Assembly (NCBI GenBank): GCA_963931865.1
Contig: OZ007507.1
Coordinates: 20,486,140-20,550,139, forward strand
DNA length: 64,000 nucleotides
Source of the DNA: Axinella damicornis
Taxonomy: Eukaryota > Porifera > Demospongiae > Axinellida > Axinellidae
Reading direction: 5' to 3'
The translations under genes were made by a program, and so were the position numbers. The notes beneath the pieces were generated by a model that saw nothing but the letters and a program-made list of their open reading frames with translations, did no database searches and had not been told where the DNA came from. This document shows positions 37,310 to 48,154 of this stretch, in pieces. Every line of letters starts with the position of its first letter. Within the stretch, counting starts at the first letter, position 1.

Positions 37310-38990
37310 CACCATCTTCTTTATAGGTACAATACAGACTCCATTATGTAACTGGTTGTAAACTATTGTTAACCTAAAACGAATACGCTTGTTACCATAA
37401 TGCATTCATGTGGTAACTCTATTGTTGGTGTTCACCTTTCTGGAATAATTACTTTAATTAATTATAATATTTTGTTATTTCAATTCCTCACTAGGTTTTC
37501 CTCAGACAGTTAATTGAATCATGTGATAATCTGATGCTCTGTCAACCCTAATTTCATTGCCTCAGGCAAATCTAGTAGGAACAAGTTTATACTTTCATTA
37601 AGGCTACACTGATGAATACCGCCATGTGATGTCGGGTATGAGTAGTTTCGTTCTAAAAATCGTACCCGTGCCGGAGTGCACCTGGATCAAGATGGTCAAC
37701 AATTCCAGACCAGGTACCACCCTTATAATCCCTGACAACACCCCCAGTCTCATCAATGAAGTGTGGAATCATGGCATTGTGTTTCTAGTTCCCACTACCA
37801 TCCTGCAAGGGAGGGCTGATCCTGGTATAGTCACATCGCTAGTCTTGTTGCCAAACCGTCCTGCACCTCGGAGCCCAGATCAACAAATAAGGCTGTGGGA
37901 CTGCATTGCAGCATATCACCATCGCATAAAAGTTCTGTCCACAAACCTTGTTTAGAGCCAGGTATATATACTTTGCATTCCACCATTAACGGACATCACA
38001 GGTAGGAAGCTGTTGAGGGACTATCCCTGTAAGTGGCACCCCTAATTTGGTCTTGTGCCAAGCATGAACACAAGTAGCCATTGTTTGCAGACTTTTGAAC
38101 GAGGCGCAAGTTATACCTTAGCTGAGATGTCAACAGTAAACTATTGCTGATGAGGCATTTCCTGTCACAAATTAAAAAATCTATCTATCTAAGTCAGAGG
38201 GGTTAGAGAAGAATAATCAGTGGTCACATGAAATTAATTATTAGTCCATGCATGGCAGTTTCTCAATGGAGAAATCCTTTCTGTTCCATTGCTTAATATC
38301 ATGCATGTTTGCAAACTAGTTACAGTCTGGGCCTCGAAGCCTCAATGTAGTACATGTCATGTACAGGAAATTACTGGCATTCTGAATCAACTGACACAAA
38401 CTATGAGAAAACTCCCCCAGGGACAGCTGGACTATTGCAGCTCTTTGTATTATGCAACAGGTATCAAATTTTAGATACCTCATTAAATGCTAATGATCAA
38501 AGCATATTATGCATATCATTGTCTAATTATGTGTAAGGTAGGCAAGCAGTTAACTTGCCCCACCTAAGAATTCTGGATACATTGCTGACATAATGTAGCA
38601 GCCCAACCCAAGTGGGGATAGTTTAGACAGACAGGACAATCTAGTTTGTAAAGTCAACTCTTGCAGACACGGTGCATACTAGAATAACAGAATGATCAGA
38701 GCCATTTCACAAGAACTTGTACATAATAATTACAGTGACACCGAGAGAAGAGAGAAGAAGAATGTAGCGTGGAATCAAAATTCAGCATTAATAGCGACAC
38801 CAACACACATCTGAGTTACAAAATGATAGGATTTGGATTTGTGCCAGCACAATATTTCTAAGTGATGGTGCTACGTACTGCTTGTAGCAACGCTTATAGC
38901 AGCTCATACAAGCTGATCAACAGTGTTGAATTTCCTGCACGCTTGTGATCCAAATGTATTGTCCTATATAGCGGTCCACAGAAGGACTCA
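37310..38990. other. Convergent intergenic region between ARCN1 and the homeobox gene
   Basis: I see no conserved coding sequence. It would hold the two 3' untranslated regions. The part at 37330-37480 is AT-rich (TAATTAATTATAATATTTTG), but a canonical AATAAA within a reasonable distance of the ARCN1 stop was not found. Confidence 0.6.
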
Positions 38991-40076
<1,086 letters not shown>

Positions 40077-41095
40077 TCTGATGGAGGTTCTGACTTTTCT
40101 CAGGAATGTTATATAGCTGAACTAGACTGCTTCGCGTCCTCACTCTGCAAAAGTGGAGGTGTGTCGCATGCGTTTGGGTATAAAAACATCCATTAGTGTG
40201 CTAATAGTTTCCAATCGAATTATCGGCGCCCCAAACACAGACGCTTCCGTATGACGGCCTAATCAAATCACGCAGACAGAAGATCGAAGTATTCATACCA
40301 CCCAATGAATGCTTTCCAGGAATGGTTCCGGGTCTCAATGAGGCCATGAATTCATGAATCATGCTATTTTAAGCCACTTAGCGTAGTGAATTTCATAATT
40401 GAAAAATGAATGTGCTTCGTGAGCTAAGAACAGATGTCTCAAATGTCTTGAGCATCATTCCTTCCCATGATTACCAAATGTCGTTTCTCAATAACCCAGA
40501 CATAGCTGTTAGAACAGAACGGTGATGTAACTACACCACAGTGGTCACCTTGCTCAAAACAATCCAAACAAACCATTACTAACATAAAGGGGAAACACTC
40601 GGCTTCAATAGCAGCCATTATCCTCTAGGTGGTACATTCCAGAGACCATTTGCTGCCTGCATAGTATACAAAGTCATGCAACCATGTTCTATTGATAGAA
40701 GCTGGGAACAATAAGCAATTACATCATTTTACTTTGGGATGGCAACAAAGGGAACTGAGTGCAAATGCTGCTGCTATTTCCTGGTCCCATTAGCGATGTT
40801 CCTGCACACAGCAGTCAAGTGATCCAACTCAGAATAATGTGCAGCTGTTTCATCTTCACAATAACATGCAGAACATCAGATTGGAATCTATCTAATCCCT
40901 ATTCCAATGACTGACATGCAGAAAGCATTTCAGATCAACCAAAAGACTGATCACAGACAGTCCCTTAGCCTCACACCAAGAATGTGTAGGGTAATAATCT
41001 TGTACTCCTTACTACATAAAACCAAGTTCAATCTGTAGGCTAGGCACATGCAGTTTGTACCGGACGACATCGATGTTTACAGGACATGACAGCTG
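40077..41095. other. Intergenic region between the homeobox gene and PROSER3
   Basis: About 1 kb with no recognised gene or repeat. It contains the presumed promoter of the homeobox gene: on the minus strand TATATAA at about 40109-40115, some 33 bases before the start codon, is a candidate TATA box, which would leave a very short leader. It also contains the 3' flank of PROSER3. Confidence 0.5.
40109..40115 (-). promoter_or_regulatory. Candidate TATA box of the homeobox gene
   Basis: TATATAA on the minus strand, 33 bases before the start codon at 40076. Position implies a leader only a few bases long unless another start site is used, so the call is weak. Confidence 0.3.
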
Positions 41096-44000
41096 CTAGC
41101 AGTCCTCATCCATCACAGACAGCAGTCTGTCAATCTCCCTGCATGGGGGTGCAATGAATACTATAACATTAACTGTTAAACTAACTAGTGAATGACTTCC
41201 TATTAATGAATAACAACCACTTAGCACATCAAGGAATTTAGTTGGATTTAATCAAATACCAGAGCTGGGCTTCAAAGACCCTCGCTTTGTCAACCAGCAC
41301 TCTAAGTAGCTCGTCACCCATGTCATCGTCCCAGGGGATGTCCAGAGGGTCGACATCACCTCCGCCAGTGGCCAACGATTCTTTTGATGCTGGAGTGCCT
41401 GGACAATGAATATTGAGCTCAGTGGGAGTAATCAGATTGATATTACAATCAAGAACAAAGATAAGTGGCTACAGGAATTTTATTGACCTCTCTCATGATG
41501 ATATATTCATGAATTTATTGCTGTTCTGTGTACTCAAAATGGATTCATGGGGCACCTTGTTCTCCAACACCCACAGGCACTGGAGGCCTATGCATACAAT
41601 CCGACTCCATCTGGAGGCTCACTGCCACACAATCACAGAGACCGAACAACCCTCAGTTCCAAATACATTCCTGACTGCTCCTAGCAACACTATTGGTCCC
41701 CTCTCCCAGTCACCCCATTTTTCAGTCACCCCAGCATAAACTGACGAGGCCTGGTATTGACAGAAATGTGTAGCGGGTGAAATCCAGCCTAGTGAGCTCG
41801 GGAGATGCAGGTTTCTAAGACTGCAGACTTGGATAACATTTCTTTCTCAGTCATCTTCTCAACTATGCAACTTAATGACAAAGCACTGGACAAATGTGGG
41901 CATCATACTATTCAGTAGAATCCGCCTGGAGAATTTCTGACCTCTTAGAGGTGGTGTGTGGGTTGTGATGGTGGTGGGAGACGATGTGTGAGTTGTGATG
42001 GCAGTGGGAGGTGGCGAAGAGCCGGGTGAGCTGAACAAATGATCCTTGACAGCCTGTAACGATTACAAAGCCACATGGAATGCGAGAATGCAAAGTATGA
42101 TCTGTGAAATAATTGCTCTCATTGCAGCAATAGCTTTCTCCATGAAAGGAAACAAAAGAGAGATATGCCGAACCCCCACATTACCATGCCAGGTACTCTC
42201 GGTGATTCTTCAACACTTGTGAGAGAATGTACCACTAATGGGCAAACGCTACACAAGTAGTACTCACTTGAGAGACAATGGGTTCAATGCTAGGTGCACC
42301 GCAGCCATTAGCCATGAGTTTCAATGTTGTGTTTCTCCTCTGCTCCACCTGGTTGTGAGGGGTACCTGGTCTCGGCGTCAAAGTGTGTTCAAACTCTGAC
42401 GAAAATGTCAGCGAGAGTTGTGAGCCCTCGTCACTGCTCTCTGAGCCACAGCTGGTCTCCCTGGTCCTGGGCCTCACCAGCACAGAGGGACTGGGGTATT
42501 GCACTGGAGGCCTGCCCCTTCCTTCCTCTTCTCCTCTTCCACCTCTTTTTCTTCCTCCTTCTCGTTCTGCCGCTCCTTCCCTTCCCCTTTCTCCTCCTCC
42601 TCCACCTCTTCCTCTTTCTCCACTCAGAGGCACCTCCTCTCTCCCACGCTTGGTGGTATGTGATTGATTCACCTCTGTTCTGCATGGAGTGGGGTGCTGC
42701 ATGGAAAGGCTGTCTATTCCTCCTTCTCTCCCTCCTCCTCCTTCTCCTCTTTCTCTTCCTCCTCCCCTTCCTCCTTCTCTTCCTCCTCCTCCTTCTCTTC
42801 CCCCTCCTCCTTCTCCTCCTCCTGCTTCTTCTCTTCCCCCTCCTCCTCCTCCTCCTCCACCTTCTCCTCCACCACCCAGTGGCACTTCCTCAGTCCATTG
42901 CTGAGTAGTATACTCATGAGTTATCTCTGCTGCAGGTCCAATATCTCCCTCCCCTCTTATGCCTCTAACTTCCTCCAGCTCATGAGTACTCATCTTTGTT
43001 GGCACGCCTCCAGCAGTAGCCTCCGCACCACGCTCTCTGCCCTTAGGCACTCCGCTCACATCTACATGCACGAGCTCTAGTCTGGGTGGAGTCCTACTCT
43101 CAGTGGTTACCTCAGCATGGCACTCCTCCGCAGCCGAACCACAGCAAGGACAAGGGACTACGTCACACACCATGTGCTTGTGAGGAGGGATGTGTGGTGA
43201 GGGCATGTGTGATGAGTGAAGGTAGGGATGGTGTGATGCAGGGGGGGCAGTCTGGTGTACACTCAGGGGACCTCCACAGGTATTGGGGAGTTGCGCTGCT
43301 CTATAAGGTTGCTGAGTCAGTTGAGCCTGGGTCATTGCATCAAACCCCTCTCTGGAACGATACCATTGACTCCGCGCTGGTACAGACGACCAAGGGCACA
43401 CGTGTGGTGAACACAGAGCTTCTTCCCTCCCTCCTCTGCTCCTCCCCACATCAAACACTCTTCCCCGTTCCCCAGCCATGGCGGCCTCCCTCCGAGCCTC
43501 CTCCAGCCTCCTCCGCAACCTCCACTGGTAGAGAATATCTTCCTCAGGATGAAGCGGCAGCTCTCGGAGAGGATGTGCGAGTGCAGGGGGTTGGGACACT
43601 GTGCTCTCTGGTTTGCTATCCAATCGGAAAGGTTGCTGCTTCAGAGTGTTGAGGTATTTCTGGGCAGGGGGGGAGCTTGTGCTGGTGGAGGTGGTTAGCA
43701 ATGATGAGCTGAAGACGGAAGGAACCATTAATCCTTTGATGACACTATTATCGCTATGATGCAATAATGATGACCTCATAATGTATCACTGCCTGGTGAA
43801 GAATGACATTGACAGTCAGACGGTAGATTGAGCAACACATGCCAGTACAATGGACCACTGATAAAGGATACTCTAAACAAAGAAAAGGACACTCTAGCCT
43901 CGTTCCCGGGCTACATGGATGGCTTGTGAATGAGGCCGAGGACACTCATTACCTACACCATACATGAATAATTAATGAAGCAGAGGCTTTGATATTGGCA

Positions 44001-45178
44001 GGCTTCCACAGGGTGTCCGTTATAGCCTTATAGAGAGATTCCAGTTAGAGCTGTGACCAATAACCAATATATTGAATAATTGATCAACGTAGAGATCTTA
44101 ACCAATATAATGGAGGTAAAATCAAGATATTGAAATCTGTTTAGTGAGCACAATAAAGCGAACGGAAAATGGTCATATGTAACAGTTTAGCACTTCAAAC
44201 TTGTAGCAAACCATATATTATAACAAGTAACAGTACATACAACATATTTCTCCACCCAATAATCGGCAATTATTCAACCCACAATAATCGGCAATCATTC
44301 AACCCCCAATAATCAGTGTTGATTCCAGGACCAATATCACAGCACTAATTCCAGTAGGGGAACGGTGTAAACGACAGCATAGCAAACAAACCTCTTGTCA
44401 ATGAGAACCTCCGTCCTTTCTTCCAAGCTCTCGTCGCCATCACTGGACACTCTCGGAGTGACAGACACGCTCTGAGATGAGGGACAAGAGATAAATTCAC
44501 GCACGCTCCAATACCCCAATCCCATGATGCCAACACCCATGCCCTCTAGCACTCCCACCTTCTTGCTATCAGAGGTGGGGGTTGAGTGACCCCAGGGTTG
44601 CTTGGGTGGGGTGATATGGTCATCAGTGGTGGATGCTTGCTTCCACCAGAACGTGTCCCTTGGCTTCCCCCGCTCGGATCTCTGGGTGGCCGGGGCGTGG
44701 CGAAACCGGTGGATATACCTGTAGAGCATGCAGTTATAAAGGTCACGTAATCGCTTGACCCCAGTTTCACAAGAAGAATCAAACTGATGGCTACCACGAT
44801 TGTGGGTAGAGTCAGACCCTGTTGATGTCGTTGAGGTCAAAGGTCAATTGTCATTCGAAAAACATTTCCTTGTTACTGCATATGGGTACATACTCACGTT
44901 GCCAATGTGGGTGTGGCCAATGTGGGTGTGGCCAATGTGGGTGTGTCAGCTGCTGTGTCCCTGTCACCATGTCCCTGTCCCTTGTCCACCTGTCCCCCCT
45001 CACCCCGTCCGCCTGGGGACAGTCCTCCAGACTCTGAGCTGCTCGGCCATGACTCATTGAACTGTGGAGAATCAACGCTGGAGATCTTCACCGGTACCAC
45101 ATCAACGTCCCAGTGCAAGTCTGTGTCGAGTGCCGTTGAGTGTGAGCCCCCTGGGGGGCGGGGTTTAGCTGGACTCAT
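41096..45178 (-). CDS. PROSER3: PROSER3-like protein (proline and serine-rich protein 3 homologue), six exons
   Basis: Predicted 780 residues. Exons in transcript order: 44898-45178, 44392-44718, 42268-43708, 41942-42053, 41260-41398, 41096-41138 (TAG). All phases match and all introns are GT-AG. Three islands resemble vertebrate PROSER3 as I know it: SPQFNESWPSSSES in exon 1, the YIHRFRHAPATQRSERG then DTFWWKQ block in exon 2, and EEDILYQWRLRRRLEEAR in exon 3. The C-terminus (LWEIDRLLSVMDEDC) also resembles its end. The family's function is poorly known, so none is assigned here. Exon 3 has a 150-residue Gly/Glu/Arg-rich stretch (42550-42890 on the opposite strand is CTCCTC repeats). This could be an exonised microsatellite or an unrecognised in-frame intron. 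The start is the first Met giving the conserved exon 1 island; a distal start is possible. Confidence 0.82.
43895..43940. mobile_element. Degenerate TAGCCTCG-family remnant
   Basis: TAGCCTCGTTCCCGGGCTAC followed within 45 bp by a poor inverted copy (GAATGAGGCCGAGG). It lies in PROSER3 intron 2. Confidence 0.5.
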
Positions 45179-45275
45179 GCAGGTCTGCAGAGTGGTGCAA
45201 GAGGACAGGAAGATCGCATGGAACAAGGAGAGTGGAGCAAGAGGACAGGAAGATCGCATGGAACAAGGAGTATAC

Positions 45276-45340
45276 TAGCCTCGTTCCCAGGTGCTCATGG
45301 CGTTGTTCCCCAGATGCTCCATATGCTGGGAACGAGGCTA
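45276..45340. mobile_element. 65-bp TAGCCTCG-family element
   Basis: TAGCCTCGTTCCCAGG to CTGGGAACGAGGCTA. The flanks GGAGTATAC and GGAGGATAC match at eight of nine positions. Confidence 0.85.
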
Positions 45341-45619
45341 GGAGGATACAGATAATGACAGCATCTTGGCATGAGCCTATCACATGTGCTATTACAGATG
45401 AGTTGGCATAAGTAGTGTATGGTGTATTGAGGGTCTGGGAACGAGACTATAAATCGCCGCATTATCTACAGGGTAAGAAAGGAGATGACTGTGGGAAGTC
45501 CCATTCCAAGACCGGGGATGAGGCTATGCATGCAGTTATAGCAGACTAATAATACGCTCAGTATCTTGGACTAGGAATGAGATATGAAGCTGGGATTTGC
45601 ACCATTGTGATCAGCATGA

Positions 45620-45880
45620 ATGGAACATTCCAATGATGTCCATATTGCTGTAAGCTGAAATTTGACCCAAAATCATGAAAAACCATGGATTATAGCCTTT
45701 GGTCGAGTGCGATTTTTTTACAAAAATGTGACCGAGATTAAAAATCATTTTAAGGACATCATTTGAAAGCTCTTTTTATGCTGAACACAATGTCACAATC
45801 CCCAGCGTCATATCTCATTCACATTCACATGCCTAGTGCTACGTTCTCTTCCTAGTCTATTCCCAATGCCAATTTCACAT
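45620..45880. repeat. Dispersed repeat, copy 2 (first copy 1338-1575)
   Basis: It begins ATGGAACATTCCAATGATGTCCA and runs parallel to the copy at 1338-1575 in the same orientation. It lies in the PROSER3-PFDN2 intergenic region. Confidence 0.75.
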
Positions 45881-45896
45881 CTGTTCAGTCAACCTA

Positions 45897-45945
45897 TAGC
45901 CTCATTCCCAGGCCGTGTAGGAGAAACGGCCTGGGAACGAGACTA
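45897..45945. mobile_element. 49-bp TAGCCTCG-family element
   Basis: TAGCCTCATTCCCAGGCCGT, a ten-base loop region, then ACGGCCTGGGAACGAGACTA. No clear target duplication. Confidence 0.75.
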
Positions 45946-46610
45946 TACTCACCCTATAGACAGTGCTCTTTCTGCCAATTTAGGGCCTTAATTGGTAGAA
46001 AACGGTTTCCCAATTTTCCACACAGGCAAGAGTGCATGATGACATCTCGTCATTGCTACAATCACAATGATGTCATCATACGCTCTTGACGTGACACAGG
46101 GGATGGAAACAGTGGTCTACTCCATAGTTGGTGACATTGCACTTTGGTTCCTGCACCTACATACTACGTATATAGCTTATGATCAAGCGACATCATTATC
46201 TAGTTCATGCAGTTTAACCCGTCCATGCTGGTACGCCTGCGAACTAGCTGGTACCTTTTTTTCATTCTTGCTCAGATTTCTTTGTCTTGATGGATGATAG
46301 TATGCTTTCTGGTGTGGCTCTGATGAAAACAGATTGCTGCAGGATTAACAATATAGCGGTAGCACCCATGCGCGATATACACCACCGTCGTGCTGTGATG
46401 CGTCATGGCTATTGAACAACTAAATTCTAAATATTGCCCCCCTACCCTCGTTCTCTCAGGAACACAGCCTCCATAACCTCGAAACCATCAGCAGCATTTG
46501 AAACTTCTCAAACCATAGGAGGACCACCTACAGTCGAATCTCAGCTTGTCGACCACGACTACGTCTATGAGCTGCGAGTCCCGCCCATTCAAAATTACCG
46601 CTTCAGAATA

Positions 46611-46620
46611 CGCATGCGCA
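46611..46620. promoter_or_regulatory. NRF1-like site just upstream of PFDN2
   Basis: CGCATGCGCA lies 12 bases before the start codon and fits the core of the NRF1 consensus. Similar sites are common at TATA-less housekeeping promoters in animals. Function is inferred. Confidence 0.4.
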
Positions 46621-46631
46621 GTAGTGCAAGC

Positions 46632-47990
46632 ATGGCAGAGAAAGCGGCTAAGCCCAAGAAGGGAGAGCAACTGACCCAGGAGAAGATTTTAGCCACCTTC
46701 CAACAGCTGCGACAGGAGCAGCGCACCATAGCCAACAAGATAGCGGAGCTGGAGTCAGAAAAAAATGAGCACAAGTAAACTGAAGCGTCCGATTACTGTA
46801 TTAAATTGGTTAGCATGCCTCTGTTGTTTGTATGTTTGCAGTCCACGTGAGCTTCATAAGTGTTGTGGTATAGTAGCTCACAATGCTGTGATTCTATGTG
46901 CATTTCTCTGGTGTACGAGGAGTACTATATAAGTCTCGCCTGACCAGACCCACAGGTGGGCCTGGTCACACGAGACTCCAACAAGGCACTTCACAGTCCT
47001 TGTATTCACTCCTGTAGCAATTCTTCCAAGTTCTATTTAATAAGTGCACATGCATACCCAACCTTCGAACTTTCCAACGCCATGCAGTTGATAGCCAACA
47101 ACTGCTCCTAGAGAGCAAAAGCTGGGGCAGTATCCGGAAAATCCCCTACTGTTCGGAAATCCCCCCCCCCCCCCCCACCTTTATAGTCTCACAACCAGAC
47201 AACATACAGGGGGCATAGCACAGTGATTTGCCATATCCAGTCAGTAGGGACACTGAAGCCTATAGTCTAGCTGTGAGAAACTATCTCCATGATGTCATTT
47301 TCAATTGATTGAATACACGATTCCAGTACAAGAGCATAGACTAGCTTGTGCCCAAACCCTTCCTCCCCTTGCAGTGGCTTGGTTTTCCATTACTAAGAAG
47401 ACGTGATTGACCTTGCATGTATACACACACACTCACCCTACAGTATAGTGGTCGACACACTGAAAGGTATTGATCCGGACAGGAAGTGCTTTCGGATGGT
47501 GGGCGGGGTCCTGGTCGAGAGAACCGTGAAGGATGTACTGCCAGCCCTGCTGCACAACTGTGAACAGGTGGACAGTTACATTGTATTGAAGTAACCGAAA
47601 GAGATGCACAGGCCTGGGAAGAGGCTACATATTGTACACTACTTACAAGAGCAGGGTTCCATTTAGAAATTTGTATAACAGAAGGTAGGGAGTCTCGTTC
47701 CCAGGCCTTTCATCCAGCGCATATAAAATTTAGCGATCTGCGCTGTGGTTGGTTGGACCTGGGACTGAGACTCGCATCACTACATGGGAAGTTGTCAACT
47801 TGAAATGCTTGTTCCTCAGCTCACAGCAGTGGTTGACAAGCTGACGGAGCAACTGCAACAAAAGGGCAAAGAACTGAATGAGTTCAGAGAGAAGCACAAC
47901 ATCCGCATCGAGGAGGGAAGGGACTCAGCCAAAGTTCGCTCAGACTCTAGTGACAAGACAGGAGCATCTCAGGGAGTGCTAGTGTCTTAA
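46632..47990 (+). CDS. PFDN2: Prefoldin subunit 2, three exons, complete
   Basis: A beta-type subunit of the hexameric cytosolic prefoldin co-chaperone, which hands unfolded actin and tubulin to the CCT chaperonin. Exons: 46632-46774, 47444-47567, 47820-47990 (TAA); 145 residues; phases match. The N-terminal helix has the conserved FQQLRQEQRTIANKIAELE, then VVDTLKGIDPDRKCFRMVGG for the beta hairpin, VLVERTVKDVLPAL, and the C-terminal helix LTEQLQQKGKELNEFREKHN. The end ASQGVLVS matches the family's conserved C-terminus. The start Met is preceded by AAGC and followed by a short Lys-rich leader. EIF3F begins 164 bp downstream on the same strand. Confidence 0.96.
47693..47774. mobile_element. 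Diverged inverted-repeat element in PFDN2 intron 2
   Basis: GTCTCGTTCCCAGGCCTTTC near the left end is mirrored by GGACCTGGGACTGAGACTC at the right. It lies about 45 bases before exon 3. Confidence 0.6.
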
Positions 47991-48078
47991 TTCTTGTCTT
48001 GTATGTGATTTATTATTCAAGTTTTATGCGTCTTGTGTTTAATGTGCAAATCGTGGTGGATATGGATCTTGATTATGA

Positions 48079-48086
48079 TGACGTCA
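48079..48086. promoter_or_regulatory. CRE palindrome between PFDN2 and EIF3F
   Basis: TGACGTCA, the full cAMP-response/ATF element, lies 69 bases before the EIF3F start codon and 89 bases after the PFDN2 stop, within an intergenic space of only 164 bp. It is a plausible EIF3F promoter element. Confidence 0.5.
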
Positions 48087-48154
48087 TCAAGTAGCCATCG
48101 TTATCTAAATACTCGAAAGATGCGTCCACGTGGATATATTGAAACGGTGAAGAG

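Larger units (their letters stand above)
45179..46631. other. Divergent intergenic region between PROSER3 and PFDN2
   Basis: 1.45 kb with the starts of both genes pointing outwards. It holds two small TAGCCTCG-family elements (45276-45340 and 45897-45945), the second copy of the dispersed repeat (about 45620-45880) and a tandem duplication of AGTGGTGCAAGAGGACAGGA-like sequence at 45190-45270. No coding exon was recognised. Confidence 0.65.

Noticed and set aside
42324..43652. Plus-strand open frames opposite PROSER3 exon 3
   Set aside because: They are shadows of the minus-strand coding exon and its CTCCTC tract.
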